From Dictyobacter kobayashii (GTDB lineage: Bacteria > Chloroflexota > Ktedonobacteria > Ktedonobacterales > Ktedonobacteraceae), in the NCBI RefSeq assembly GCF_003967555.1, contig NZ_BIFS01000002.1, forward strand, positions 310,001 to 374,000: a stretch of DNA of 64,000 nucleotides, in the 5' to 3' direction. A program made the translations under genes and the position numbers. Within the stretch, counting starts at the first letter, position 1; every line of letters begins with the position of its first letter. This document shows, piece after piece, positions 9,626 to 20,421 of the stretch. The notes under the pieces are model-generated. The model was not told where the DNA came from. It worked only from the letters and a program-made list of their open reading frames with translations, and searched no databases.

Positions 9626-12435
9626 TCGATGCTTTCCTGGCTTCTGGCCAACATCCTGATTGGATGATCACCTCTATCATCCCTGTCCTTCCACCGGAAC
9701 TCAGGCCGCTTCTTGTTTTAGATGGAGGCCGCATTGCCTCTTCTGATTTGAACGAACTGTACTATCGTATTCTTTACCGCAACAATCGTTTGAAGCGCTT
9801 TCTCGAACAGGGAGCACCGGAAATCATTTTGAATAATGAGCGCCGTCTGCTCCAAGAAGCATGCCATGCGCTCTTTGATAATGCCCATAAAAAGAAAAAG
9901 ACGACCGATTCTCGCAGACGGCCACTGAAGAGTTTGACAGATGTATTACAGGGGAAACAAGGAAGATTTCGCCGGAACTTGTTAGGCAAACGTGTAGATT
10001 ATTCGGGCCGCTCAGTAATTGTAGCAGGACCACAACTCCTACTCCATGAGTGTGGCTTGCCAAAAGAGATGGCATGCGAACTCTTTAAACCATTTCTCAT
10101 TGGAAAATTACTTGATCATCAATATGCTCCTAGTCCGAGAGCCGCAAAACGCATGGTGGAGCGACGGTATGAACAGATTTGGGATGTGTTAGATGAGGTG
10201 TTCTTCGAACGCGTTGTGCTCCTGAACCGCGCACCGACCTTGCATCGTTTAAGTATTCAAGCCTTCCAACCAAAACTCATTGAAGGCAAAGCCATTCAAC
10301 TTCATCCGCTTGTGTGCTCAGCATTTAATGCGGACTTCGATGGAGACCAGATGGCAGTACACGTTCCGCTTTCTCAAAGAGCACAGGAGGAAGCCCGCCG
10401 TCTGCTGCTCTCGACGCACAACTTACGTCATCCCGCATCAGGGGAGCCGTCGATCTCTCCAAGCCAGGAGATCGTCCTTGGTTGCTTCTATCTCACAGAG
10501 AACCGCCCAAGTGATAAAAAGGCTGGACGAGTGTTCGCTGATAGTAACGAGGCTCTGCTTGCACACGCGGCAGGTCATATAGATCTGCATACGCACATTA
10601 TCGTACGCATCGGTGATGTATCAGTATACACAACACCCCCTCCTATGGAACCCGAACAACCCACACGCGGACGCGTTGAGACAACTGTGGGGCGATTGAT
10701 ATTCAATCAAATTCTTCCTAAGCAATTCGGCTACCGCAATTATCCCTTCAATAAAGAAGCCCTCAAGGCTCTCGTTGCAGAATGTCTCTCAATGTGCGGG
10801 GAAGAGACAACCGTTCATCTCCTCGACGAAATGAAACGGATCGGCTATCAGTATGCAACCAAGAGCGGAATAAGCTTCGCTATGAGCGATATGAAAATCC
10901 CCCCAGAACGAGAAGACCTGATCGCTCTGGGTCGCAAACAAGTAGAAGAGATAGATACACGCTATCATGCAGGAGAAGTCACCTATGATGAATGGTATCA
11001 TCACGTCATCGAAATCTGGACCCAGATTACGGAAGAGATTAGCGGAAAACTGAAAGATGTCCTTGATCCATTTGGAACAATGATGACCATTGTGAAATCT
11101 GGAGCAACGAAGGCAAAGTTTCAGCAAATACGCCAGCTCAGCGGCATTCGCGGCCTTATGGCAAGCCCTTCTGGTAAGATCCTCCCAATACCGATCCTCT
11201 CGAACTACCTGCTTGGATTACTCGTCTGGGAAATTTTTATTGCAGCGTCTGGCGCTCGAAAGGGGTTTATGGACAGAAGTCTCAATACGGCAATGTCTGG
11301 CTACCTGACACGCCGCCTGGTGGAAGCCGGTATGGAAGTTATCGTGACCCAAGAAGATTGTCAGACAATGGAAAGCCTTCTCATCACGAATGAAGAGTGT
11401 CGTCGTATTGGCCTACCAAATATGCGTAGTAGAATCATTGGACGAGTCCTGGCAGAGCGCGCAGGAAATATTGCGGCTGGCACGCTCCTTGATGAAAAGC
11501 TAGTCGATATGCTCCTTGCCAATAGCATCGAGCATGTATGTGTTCGTTCTCCTCTCTATTGCCAGGCACCATATGGAATATGTAGAAGTTGTTACGGGTC
11601 CGATCTTGCCACAGGCAAACACATCAGAAAAGGTGCAGCCGTGGGGGTCCTGGCAGGCCAGGCTATCGGTGAACCTGGTACGCAACTCACGATGCGAACC
11701 TTTCATTCAGGTGGCATTGCCAACAATGCATCTGACATTACGTTAGGATTGCCTCGGGTGGATGATCTCTTTGAAGTTCATGTCCCTGCTCAAGCCGCTC
11801 CTATGGCAGAGAGAAGTGGCACAGTGAAAACCATCCAGACAGATATAAAGACAGGAGAATATCAGATTCACTTCGCATCTGCATGCAGCGAGGAACACGA
11901 AGAATGGGTCTACAAACTTCCGCGTAGACGGAAAATTACGGTGAAGGAAGGGCAACGGGTAGAGATAGGCACTCCCCTCATCGAAGGCCCGTTGAATCCT
12001 CACGAAATCTTACACCTTCTTGGACAAGACATGACACAACGATATTTGATTCAAGAGATACAAAAAGTCTATAGAAGCACTGGCGCTGTAGTGCATGATA
12101 AACACGTAGAGGTTATTGTTCGGCAAATGCTTCGCTACGTTCTTGTGTCCGATGCTGGTGACACAGATCTACTCCCAGGTTCGATTATCGACCGCTTTAC
12201 CTTTCAACAGTGTGTTGCTGCTGTTCTTGCACAGGGAGGCAACCCAGCGAGAGCGCAACCACAGCTCCTCGGATTGACAAATACCGTCTTGCATACAGCA
12301 AGCTGGATCGCTGCTGCATCCTTCCAAGATATGAGTCGTGTCCTTTCCCGTGCAGCAATCCAGCACCAGCAGGATAATTTGATCGGCCTGAAAGAAAGCC
12401 TCGTCGTCGGAAAAAAACTTCCCGGCATGATCTAA
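9626..12435 (+). pseudogene. rpoC: RNA polymerase beta-prime subunit paralogue, N-terminally truncated by IS21
   Basis: The frame is already open when the IS ends at 9625; homology starts at IDAFLASGQHPDWM, which aligns near residue 230 of E. coli RpoC. The first internal ATG (9664) has no ribosome site. The N-terminal zinc-binding and clamp region is absent. Retained are the GKQGRFRRNLLGKRVDYSGR region, the catalytic NADFDGDQMA motif, a bridge-helix-like GARKG...SGYLTRRL, zinc-site cysteines (CRSCYG), the trigger-loop region GEPGTQLTMRTFHSGG, and the C-terminal LLGLTN...NLIGLKE. The sequence is more divergent than a housekeeping rpoC (for example SNYLLGL where FREGL is usual), and no rpoB is adjacent. 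It is probably a second rpoC copy beheaded by the IS. A shortened product translated from an internal start cannot be excluded. Confidence 0.85.
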
Positions 12436-12705
12436 AAGGAGGTATAACACTCTCAGATCAGAGGTTGGAAAGCTAGTGAAGGTTATCTCCTCGTTCAATC
12501 GTCGATTACATTTACTGCAATGTTGTATACTTTATTACACTATGATGTCCTTTACGCTTTATTGTAATTGTGGACTTTAAAATGATATAAGATAGTCTAA
12601 ATACCAAGAAAAGCCCAATAGCAAAAAGGAGGTATTTCAAGGTATCTAGCAAAATGACACTACTATCTTATATAAGTCTCTATAGCTATTTGAAAGGAGT
12701 GATAT

Positions 12706-14440
12706 ATGCATCAAGACAGAAAGCATTTGCAGACACGTCTAATTATTGCAGGAACTGTTGGGTTCTTCATTGCCATATTGGTGACAGTCCGGATATGGAT
12801 TCCAACTCTGTCACTCCTTGGTCAACTTTTCCAATTCTCACCTCTGGTACGTGCAGCGATTCTCGTCAAACTCCTGTCCCCGCTTCTCAGCTTCTTGCTC
12901 ACAGGAGGGTGGATTTGGGTTCTCCTCGCGCTTGGAGAGAGATTCCTATCATGGCGAGGAAAGGAGGAAAGCACAAACCGAATGAGGCCCTCTCAGGGTA
13001 CGATCCCTCAAGAGCCTCGATACAAACTTGAAAGATCGGTGACGCCGCAGAAAAGCGAACATGAAGGATGGGAAACAAAAAGACAGATTGCAGCCCCCCA
13101 CTCTTCCAACTTGATCCAACAAATCCCTGGCAACAGTCCAATCTTCCGATCACACCTCTACCTATGACAAATCCTGACTGGTCTCCGCCTAACGGATCTC
13201 CCAAGGCTGAACACGCGGAAGAGAAGGTGGAGACCAATGGAGAGGAGAATACACCGGTTACGCAAGCCGAGCAGATCATGCAATCACAAGTCTTTGATGT
13301 CCCACCACAACAGGAAGAGAAGAAAAAAACAACGGAGTCAGAGGGATCGCAGAAATTTTTCCCCTTACAAAAATCAAGAGAACTCTCTGAGACACCAAAA
13401 CCAGTAACGTTGACACTACTGAAACAGATACGCTGTTGGGTACGGGCCGATGACGGGACTAGTGTGGAAGTAAAATTACGTGGAGGTGAGAACGCCATCC
13501 GTCTTATTCAGCTTGCCTACATCGCATGGCGGCAGGGAAATTCGGTCGACCGAGACAAAATGTTGACCTATGTGATTGCACGTGGGAAAAGGCGAGATAT
13601 GAATACTGACCAACTGGGAGAAGTCTTCGACGCAGCCAAGAGGTATCTTCGTCAGGATTTAGATCGTGCAATAAAGGATTTGGAAAAGAATGACCATCAT
13701 GTCGCTGATGACGTCGATTTCTTCAGTAACGAGCCAGGTTTCTACTGGCTTCACTCCTCTTGTAGAGTGATTGACCTGGAAAAGATCGAAGAACAGTATA
13801 ACGTGATCAAGATTGCACGTAAAGAGGGAGTTCTGGACGAAAAGCTCAATGGCACTATTCCTAACTGGGTCGTAGAAGCATGCCAGAATCTCATCGATGC
13901 GTATCCAGGAGACTTCCTCCAATCACTCATAGAAAAGTTCCCGAGGAATTTGGCCCCTGGGTAAAAGAACCAATCACGCTCTATCGGGACAGATACCTGG
14001 ATGCAGTACTGATCATGGCGAACTATGAGAGTGCACTTGGTAAAAACTTTCTTGATGAAGATCTCTCCATTGAACAGAATGAGGAACAGCGCAGACACCA
14101 TATTGCGAAAGCGGCACAGCTTTTCTATGACTATGCCATGTACGCATTAAACACTCGATGGGACCAGAAATTGAAGTTCGCCTATAGAGCTGGTAAAGAT
14201 GGTGAACGGGTGGTCAGAGCAGCTCGTGCCATTCGTCGTTGTGTCGTCGAACTGGGCAAACTCGGCAATCCAGATATGATTGATCAAGTCTATCTAGCTT
14301 TTAAAGAGCGCATGTCAACGCTCAGCGAAGGTACCTGGAAACCGGATAAGGACACCGAAAGCGACGTAGCCGAAGCCAAAAGAACAACGAGTGCGTACCG
14401 CTTCTCGTCTCAGATTCCGTCTCATCAAGATGGAAAATAA
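12706..14440 (+). pseudogene. Membrane-anchored winged-helix/BTAD regulator, split by two single-base losses
   Basis: Three overlapping frames join into one protein of about 578 residues if one C is restored in the C6 run at 13094-13099 and one in the C3 run at 13940-13942. The start ATG at 12706 has AAAGGAG 6 nt upstream. Residues 1-75 hold two hydrophobic helices (LIIAGTVGFFIAILVTV and LLSFLLTGGWIWVLLAL), then a Pro/Glu/Ser-rich linker. A winged-helix-like domain follows (TLLKQIRCWVRADDG, then helices to GFYWLHSSCRVIDL), and a helical BTAD-like domain (VVEACQNLIDAYPGDFLQ, then EEFGPWVKEPITLYRDRYLDA and AKAAQLFYDYAMYAL). This suggests a membrane-tethered SARP/BTAD-type protein. Whether it is a true pseudogene or a sequence error is undecided. 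Confidence 0.6.
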
Positions 14441-15334
14441 ATATAATTTGTTCAAGAAACAGTCATATTTCTGAGCCTGAAGAAGCTGTATCAGCAGAAA
14501 ATCTGTAACCTGATTGGACTGGATTAAGTTCATTTCATATCCCTGTTCAAAAGCCATCTTGGAGGTTCGTCTTGCCATTTGTGGCACTTTGTTTTTAGCA
14601 TTTCGTCTATCTCTGCATATCAAGAGTTCTAATGTGGGTGGAATTCAGATATGAAATGCCAGCGCCGACACACATGTGAGCCGATCCTGGCGCGTTTTGA
14701 CTCAATGACTTAGGGAGTGTAGCGGACTTCTCATCTGCTATCAAGGCTGCTGCGTCTTACCTTGACACCAGATGAGAAGCCTGCTCAGATAAATGATAAG
14801 CCATTGAAGCAGAAAATAACCATTTCTTTCCTTGTTCAAAAAGCGCGCATTTGAGCTCGACACTGGCTCACATGTGCGTCGGCGCTAATACATGCAAAGC
14901 TCTGTTTCGTACTTCACAAGTACAGAGTGCCACATGTCACCGAAAGGTACTTGAAGCGTTTTTTTTCTTTTGGGATGGGTATTGTTCAGTTTAAAAAGTA
15001 CAATTGTAGTAAGCTATTGGGTCTGAAGATACTAATACTTTTTTGGATATCTTTTCCTGGTGGGTGCGTATACCTCTCATTTCATCCGACGGTTTTCTTC
15101 ATCCAAGGCCGTTTGATGCCTACTGAAAAGTATGCTTCTTCTCTATGTTCAGCTAACTCTTTGTGCCTTTGATGAATAGAGTAGGTGAAATCTCGGGCCT
15201 AACAAGATAAAGACCGCGCCAGGTGGACTCCCCGGGCAAGAGTCATACCTGACACAGCCGTACAGATCAAGCACTTCTCGTTATTGACACCTATCACGGT
15301 ACATGTATAGTGCGAACCTGAGTTTCCTCACTCA
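14441..15334. other. Gene-poor interval containing a MITE-like inverted repeat
   Basis: No supported coding region. The only clear structure is the terminal inverted-repeat element at 14661-14887. The remainder is low-information sequence between a regulator relic and a leftward secreted-protein gene. Confidence 0.5.
14661..14887. repeat. MITE-like element with 22-bp terminal inverted repeats and an internal hairpin
   Basis: The left end (14661-14682, beginning AGCGCCGACACACATG) and the right end (14866-14887, ending GTCGGCGCT) are inverted repeats over 22 bp with one mismatch. Between them a second, imperfect inverted repeat (14728-14747 against 14760-14779, CTTCTCATCTG / CAGATGAGAAG) can form a hairpin. 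The 227-bp span has no coding capacity. This is the form of a non-autonomous transposable element. No target duplication is obvious in the immediate flanks, and no full-length partner element with these ends is in the window. Confidence 0.6.
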
Positions 15335-15712
15335 TTAATTTATGGTGATGCCTACCATTGTATAACACCCAGAAACAGAATACCATTGGAATCGCGTTGA
15401 GAAGTAATAAGCCCGTATGCCACTTATTGTATCGCAGAGAATATGGCCTGTATTATTCCCCGAGTAAATTTCATAGACATTGTAGAGAATATTGCCCCCT
15501 TCATAAGTGCCAGCATTTGCAAAGCACACTTCCTGCTGATTCCCATCATAGTCGTGACCATAAACGCCAGTAAAACCTTGCGGATTATTATAGCAATTGG
15601 CCATGTCAATGGAAGGTGTAATTGTATGCGCAGAAGCTGTTCCAACACCTATATATGAAAACATGGAAACAAGCAGAGCTATACTTATCATAAGCGAGAT
15701 AAAACGTTTCAT
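15335..15712 (-). CDS. Small secreted protein, possibly crystallin-like
   Basis: The 125-residue product has a clear Sec signal peptide (MKRFISLMISIALLVSMF, cleavage probably after TASA, about residue 28) and a mature part of about 97 residues with four Cys and many aromatic and Gly residues. The pattern CYNNPQGFTGVYG...EVCFANAGTYEGG...HILCDT resembles small secreted beta/gamma-crystallin-like or inhibitor-like domains stabilised by two disulfides. That assignment is tentative. An AAAGGAG lies 9 nt before the ATG. It is monocistronic, with gene-poor DNA on both sides. Confidence 0.7.
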   Translation of the reverse strand: MKRFISLMISIALLVSMFSYIGVGTASAHTITPSIDMANCYNNPQGFTGVYGHDYDGNQQEVCFANAGTYEGGNILYNVYEIYSGNNTGHILCDTISGIRAYYFSTRFQWYSVSGCYTMVGITIN

Positions 15713-16193
15713 TGCTAATGTTCTCCTTTAACAAATTGCTGTACCTTCGCAGATACATTCAATACAAAAAATGCGACGATGCTTTTATGCGGGATGTGAT
15801 ACCCATTGTAAATTCAGCACGCTAACTCGCTGTACCCTTTAGGCGTGTGTTACACCCGAATAGGCAGGTTTGTGTAGCTCACGTGACCCTTGTATTGGCA
15901 GCAAAGTGCCATCATTCATGAACTCCTTTTCTTTCTTCCTCAATGGGGTGAGTATAGTGATTAGGAATTGAACAAATATCCGAGCTCCGCCCGAAGCCTT
16001 TAAATTGCCTAGGAACTTTGCCGAGGGGCCGAACTTGCCTCAACTCCGGAAGGAAGCCCATTACTGCAAGTAACCCGATCATTACCCTCTACATAATCAT
16101 GCAATGATCCTATATTCTCCCGCAGCAACTTGGGATTGACGCGATCACCTTGTCTTGATAGTACCCAGTTTTCCTCCTTCTCGGGAAGGTCAT
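15713..16193. other. Intergenic, nothing recognised
   Basis: No reading frame, RNA gene or strong repeat is supported here. It covers the upstream side of the leftward secreted-protein gene and runs to the 11-bp repeat that flanks the IS630-type element. Confidence 0.4.
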
Positions 16194-16206
16194 TAGGTAG
16201 CGTCTA
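16194..16206 (+). repeat. First unit of an 11-bp direct repeat (TAGGTAGCGTC)
   Basis: TAGGTAGCGTC at 16194-16204 followed by TA is the same sequence as on the other side of the IS630-type element. Removing the IS and one TA rebuilds three head-to-tail 11-bp units. The other units are at 17406-17428. Confidence 0.6.
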
Positions 16207-17405
16207 GTGCATTCTCAAGAGAGGTGATCCGGGATGTGGTATACTCAATCTCATGAGACCACGCATTTTTGTTCGAGACCTTTCCGAAAACGAACGAACG
16301 GCATTGACTGCCGGATTACGTTCAGCCGACGCGTTTGTGCTTCGTCGCAGCCAGATCTTGCTCGCCTCGGCTCGTGGGGAAACGCCCCCCAGCATCGCGA
16401 AAGCGCTCTCCTGCGACGAACAAACCGTTCGCCATGCCATCCACGCCTTCAACCAACAGGGACGAGAAGCGCTACAAGCTGGATCGAGCCGTCCCCATCA
16501 CCTGCTGACCGTTCTGCGCGAAGACGTAACCACCGAGATGTTCAAAGCGGTGTTGCATCGCCCGCCTCGCGATTTCGGCTTCGAGACCAGCCTGTGGACA
16601 CTCGACTTGCTCGTCAAGCAATGTGTGCGTTTCGGCTGGATGACCCGCTCCGTCTCCATCGAGACGATGCGCCAAACGCTCTTGCGTCTAGGCATCAACT
16701 GGAAGCGGGCGAAACACTGGATCACCAGCCCCGATCCGTTGTACCAGGAAAAAAAACCGCTCGCGACCGACTCTTGATCTGGGCCTCCCAAACGCAGCAG
16801 GCGGCCATCTGGGCCATCGGCTTTCTCGATGAGGTGTGGTGGAGTCGCTTTGCGTTGCCCTCAGCTCATGCCTGGCAAACGACCGATGCTCCCGTTCATT
16901 TGAGAGAACAGAGTTGGCAGAAGGCCGATCCGGATGCGAAAGCGCTGGCATGTTATGGGGTTCTGTGGCAACGAGGGCCAGCAGATGCTCCCATGCGGGA
17001 TCAGATGTCGCTGCGCTTTGTAGATGGGCGTCCTGTGAGTGACATCACGACGCAGTTTCTGGCGTGGTGCTGCACCGAACTGGAGCGTCAGGGGAAAACG
17101 GCCTGGCTGCTCATCTGGGATAATGCTTCCTGGCATTCCAGTAAGATCGTGCGCGCCTGGATTCGGGATCACAATCAGCAGGTCAAGTTGACAGGCAAGG
17201 GCGTGCGCATTCTTCCGTTGTTTCTGCCCAAACAGAGTCCATGGCTCAATCCCATTGAACCCAAGTGGGTGCATGGCAAGCGTGCTGTCGTTGAACCCAA
17301 TGGGCTCCTCACAGCCTCGCAGTTGGCCGAGCGGATTTGTGCCTATTATCGTTGTTCGTATGAAGCTCATTTATCTATCCAGGACATGGTCTCTTGAGAA
17401 TGCAC
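16207..17405 (+). mobile_element. IS630-family insertion sequence (about 1.2 kb, TA target duplication)
   Basis: Terminal inverted repeats GTGCATTCTCAAGAGA (16207-16222) and its reverse complement (17390-17405) bound the element, and a TA dinucleotide flanks each side, as expected for the IS630/Tc1/mariner group. The transposase is in two frames joined by an A8 run. The element appears complete and is inserted in a short tandem repeat upstream of the NB-ARC/TPR gene. Confidence 0.9.
16253..17397 (+). CDS. IS630-family transposase, expressed as two frames with a likely programmed -1 frameshift
   Basis: The first frame (16253-16777, 174 residues) holds the paired HTH DNA-binding part (RSADAFVLRRSQILLASARG, then ETPPSIAKALSCDEQTVRHA). 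The second frame, entered near 16750 and ending at 17397, holds the DDE catalytic core: LDEVWWSRF, LIWDNASWH, and LPKQSPWLNPIEPKW as the third acidic motif. The two frames differ by -1 and overlap at an A8 run (16749-16756), the usual slippery type in IS630 transposases. The product cuts at the inverted repeats and inserts at TA. Conserved residues are intact, so it may be active. Confidence 0.85.
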
Positions 17406-17428
17406 TAGGTAGCGTCTAGGTAGCGTTT
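17406..17428 (+). repeat. Second and third units of the 11-bp direct repeat
   Basis: TAGGTAGCGTC (17406-17416) and TAGGTAGCGTT (17417-17427) lie head to tail at 11-bp spacing, next to the IS630 right end. They sit 38 bp upstream of a TATAAT (17466-17471) that may be the -10 of the NB-ARC/TPR gene. Direct repeats at 11 bp are the usual arrangement of SARP-type regulator sites, so an operator role is possible but unproven. Confidence 0.5.
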
Positions 17429-17526
17429 ATACAACAGCTAAGGCACTTCGCATTTTTTTATATTGTATAATCTCTTTAAAGAATAATTTGCTTCAGAATC
17501 ATTAAATAAAACATGGGAGTAGAGAT

Positions 17527-20226
17527 ATGGACGTATCTCATTCTACGGATACGGTGAATCGGATACGACAAGAACGTATTCTGCACAACTGGCGTCAAAA
17601 AGATCTTGCTGATGAACTGGGAACTACCGTTGGTACGGTGAAACGGTGGGAACGGGGAAACCAACAACCCAGCGCGTACTTTCGCATCAAACTGTGTGCC
17701 CTCTTTGGCAAAAGCGCAGAAGAACTCGGATTGGTCGCCGTGGACAACCCATCGGCGCTACCGTCCGCTGATCAAGATGTATCAGACGTGAAGCAGACGT
17801 GTTCTTCACCTGAAGAGGGGAACGGTGTATGGAATGTGCCCTATACGCGTAATCCGCATTTTACCGGGCGTGAGGATCTCTTGGATCACCTTGATCAACG
17901 CCTCTCAGCAGAAAGACCTGAGGAACCTGGCAGCATGATGTGTCAGGTCGAGTTGACCCAGCCGCAGGCCATCAAGGGCCTAGGTGGCATTGGGAAGACC
18001 CAGATTGCGGTGGAATATGCCTACCGTGCCCGCAAACAGAATCGCTACACCCATATACTCTGGATCAACGCATCTAGTGAAGAGGCCGTGATGACCAGTT
18101 TCGTGGGGCTGGTGCGACTGCTCCCCACATTTTCTGAGCAAGATGAAACTGATCAACACAAGCTCGCTATGGCAATTAAGCGCTGGCTGGAGGGCTATCG
18201 AACACGCTGGTTGCTGGTTTTTGATAATGCTGATGATCTGTCTGTAATCCAGCCTTACGTTCCCCAACAGGGTTATGGGAGTGTGCTCCTCACCACCCGT
18301 GCACATGCTGTTGGTTCATTTGCCGTACCGCTTGAAGTGGAAATGATGGGATTGATGGAAGGCACGCAGTTCTTGCTGCATCGTGCTCAACACCTGGATG
18401 CAAGCGACGAGGAGCAAAATGAGGCCAGCAATATTGTGATCGCCCTCGATGGCTTCCCTCTGGCTCTAGACCAAGCAGGAGCCTATATCGAAGAAACCGG
18501 ATGTGGCTTTGGGGAGTACCTTCAGCTCTATGAGCAGCATCATGCCAAGCTACTAGCACGCCGAGGAAGGCAGGCTACGCACTATCCCGACTCGGTGGTC
18601 ACCACCTGGGAACTCTCGTTTCAGAAGATTGAGCAGGCCTATCCGGCGGCAACTAAGCTCTTGCAACTATGTGCGTATCTTTCCCCCGATCATATTCCTG
18701 AAGAGTTGTTTACTAAGGCAGCGGAACACTGGCCCCCTATACTCCAACAGGCGGTGGCCGATCAGTTTACTTTCAATGAGCTTCTCGAAGCATTACTAGC
18801 ATTTTCGCTGATCAAACGATTGACGCAAGAACATTTACTGAGTCTGCATCGGCTCGTGCAAGCGGTACAGCTGGATCGGATGAATATAGGTGAGCAACAC
18901 AAATGGGCCGAACGAGTGGTCTGTGCCGTCAACACACTTTTTCCAAAAGATCCAAAAGACAATGTTGATACCTGGCCGCAATGTCTGCGTTATTTAGAGC
19001 AAGTACAGGCCTGCGACCAACTTATCCAAAAGTATAACTTATCATTTCCGGAGGCGGCAGATTTGCTTGATAGGGCAGGAACCTTTCTTCGTGACCACGC
19101 CTCGTATATCCTTGCCGAAACGCTGTATCAACGCGCACTCGCGATTCGCGAGCAGCAGTTCGAACCACACTACTCTGATATAGTGAGCAATTTAAACAAT
19201 CTAGCTGTTCTTTATACTCAGCAGGGGAAATATGAGAGGGCAGAACCACTCTACAAGCAAGCAATCTCAATTTGTGAGAGGTACTTAGGAATCAATCACG
19301 CTGACGCAGCAAGAAGCCTAAATAACTTGGCGATTCTCTATTGGAACCAGGGGAAGTATGGACTGGCCGAACCATTGTATCAGCGAGCATTGACCATTCG
19401 GGAACAACTCTTGGGAGCTAATCATCCTCATACTGCCAAACTGCTGAATAATCTGGCGAACCTTTATCTGTTACAAGGAAAGTATGAGAAAGCAGAACCA
19501 CTAATAAAACGAGCGATTTCTATTTGGGAGCACCACCTAGGAGCGGATCATCCTACTACGGCTATGGGACTGAATAATGTAACAGAACTCTATCGTTGCC
19601 AGGGAAAGTATAAAGAAGCTGAGCCATTGATAAAGCGAGCCATCGCTATCTGGGAACACCATTTAGGAGTGGATCACCCCGATACAGCACGTGGTATCAC
19701 GAGCCTAGCAATTCTTTACCGGGAACAGGGAGAGCATGCTAAGGCGGAATCTTTATTTCTCCAGGGACTCACGATACGCAAAAAGCACCTGGGGGAAGAA
19801 CACCTTGATACGATTGAAACACTTTATGAATTGGCAGAGCTCTACCGGGAACAGGGAAAGTATAGAGAAGCGGAACTACTGATAAAGCGAGTCATTGCGA
19901 ACTGGGAACAGAACCTGGGTACTCACCATCTGGAAACCGCAAGAGGTATTACCAGCCTAGCGCTTCTTTATCAGGAGCAAGGCAAACATAGAGAGGCGGA
20001 GCCTTTATTTCTCCAAGCGTTAGCGATCCAGGAACAAACATTGACTGAGCACCATACAGACCTTGCCACCACATTGTTTGGGTTGGCTCGTCTCTATGAA
20101 TGGCAACGGAATCTTAAAAAAGCGACTGACCTTTATCAACGAGCTCTTGCAATCCGTACACGGGTGTATGGCCCATATCATCCTAGGACGCTTGAAGTAT
20201 CTGAAAGTCTACATGATTTGCGGTAG
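17527..20226 (+). CDS. XRE-HTH / NB-ARC / TPR STAND protein
   Basis: The 899-residue protein begins with an XRE helix-turn-helix (RIRQERILHNWRQKDLADEL, about residues 13-68). The NB-ARC NTPase follows: P-loop GLGGIGKTQIA at about 148-158, Walker B WLLVFDNADD near 230, an LLTTRAH sensor-like motif, and a GFPLALDQAGAYIEETG segment. From about residue 545 to the end there are at least eight TPR units of 42 residues (YERAEPLYKQAI type), characteristic of the TPR_10/TPR_12 group. Such STAND proteins are nucleotide-switched cytoplasmic sensors; roles include transcription control and, in some families, phage defence. Sensing through the TPRs and DNA binding by the HTH are inference. The IS630 element lies 121 bp upstream and may separate it from distal promoter elements. 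All motifs are intact. Confidence 0.9.
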   Translation: MDVSHSTDTVNRIRQERILHNWRQKDLADELGTTVGTVKRWERGNQQPSAYFRIKLCALFGKSAEELGLVAVDNPSALPSADQDVSDVKQTCSSPEEGNGVWNVPYTRNPHFTGREDLLDHLDQRLSAERPEEPGSMMCQVELTQPQAIKGLGGIGKTQIAVEYAYRARKQNRYTHILWINASSEEAVMTSFVGLVRLLPTFSEQDETDQHKLAMAIKRWLEGYRTRWLLVFDNADDLSVIQPYVPQQGYGSVLLTTRAHAVGSFAVPLEVEMMGLMEGTQFLLHRAQHLDASDEEQNEASNIVIALDGFPLALDQAGAYIEETGCGFGEYLQLYEQHHAKLLARRGRQATHYPDSVVTTWELSFQKIEQAYPAATKLLQLCAYLSPDHIPEELFTKAAEHWPPILQQAVADQFTFNELLEALLAFSLIKRLTQEHLLSLHRLVQAVQLDRMNIGEQHKWAERVVCAVNTLFPKDPKDNVDTWPQCLRYLEQVQACDQLIQKYNLSFPEAADLLDRAGTFLRDHASYILAETLYQRALAIREQQFEPHYSDIVSNLNNLAVLYTQQGKYERAEPLYKQAISICERYLGINHADAARSLNNLAILYWNQGKYGLAEPLYQRALTIREQLLGANHPHTAKLLNNLANLYLLQGKYEKAEPLIKRAISIWEHHLGADHPTTAMGLNNVTELYRCQGKYKEAEPLIKRAIAIWEHHLGVDHPDTARGITSLAILYREQGEHAKAESLFLQGLTIRKKHLGEEHLDTIETLYELAELYREQGKYREAELLIKRVIANWEQNLGTHHLETARGITSLALLYQEQGKHREAEPLFLQALAIQEQTLTEHHTDLATTLFGLARLYEWQRNLKKATDLYQRALAIRTRVYGPYHPRTLEVSESLHDLR

Positions 20227-20421
20227 TATCTGACAATATTCACAATTGAGGTCCTCTCGATTGCCGCCTTTGATGATCCTTCGAGAGGAGGGAGCAGTTT
20301 TGCATCATCATCGGATGACCATTTTTTTCACTGCCACCCTATTGCTGAACACGGTTTGTGCGGAAGAGCCTGAAATAGAAAATAGCAATAAAGCTGTTCA
20401 TGTTTAATGGAAGAGGAGAGG

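Noticed and set aside
16234..16750. A start at 16234 for a single-frame IS630 transposase
   Set aside because: The upstream half of that frame has no transposase similarity; the HTH region is in the frame from 16253, and the catalytic part is reached by a -1 shift at the A8 run.
20253..20288. Possible terminator after the NB-ARC/TPR gene (CCTCTCGA...TCGAGAGG)
   Set aside because: The 8-bp stem has a 20-nt loop and no T run, so it is too weak to call.
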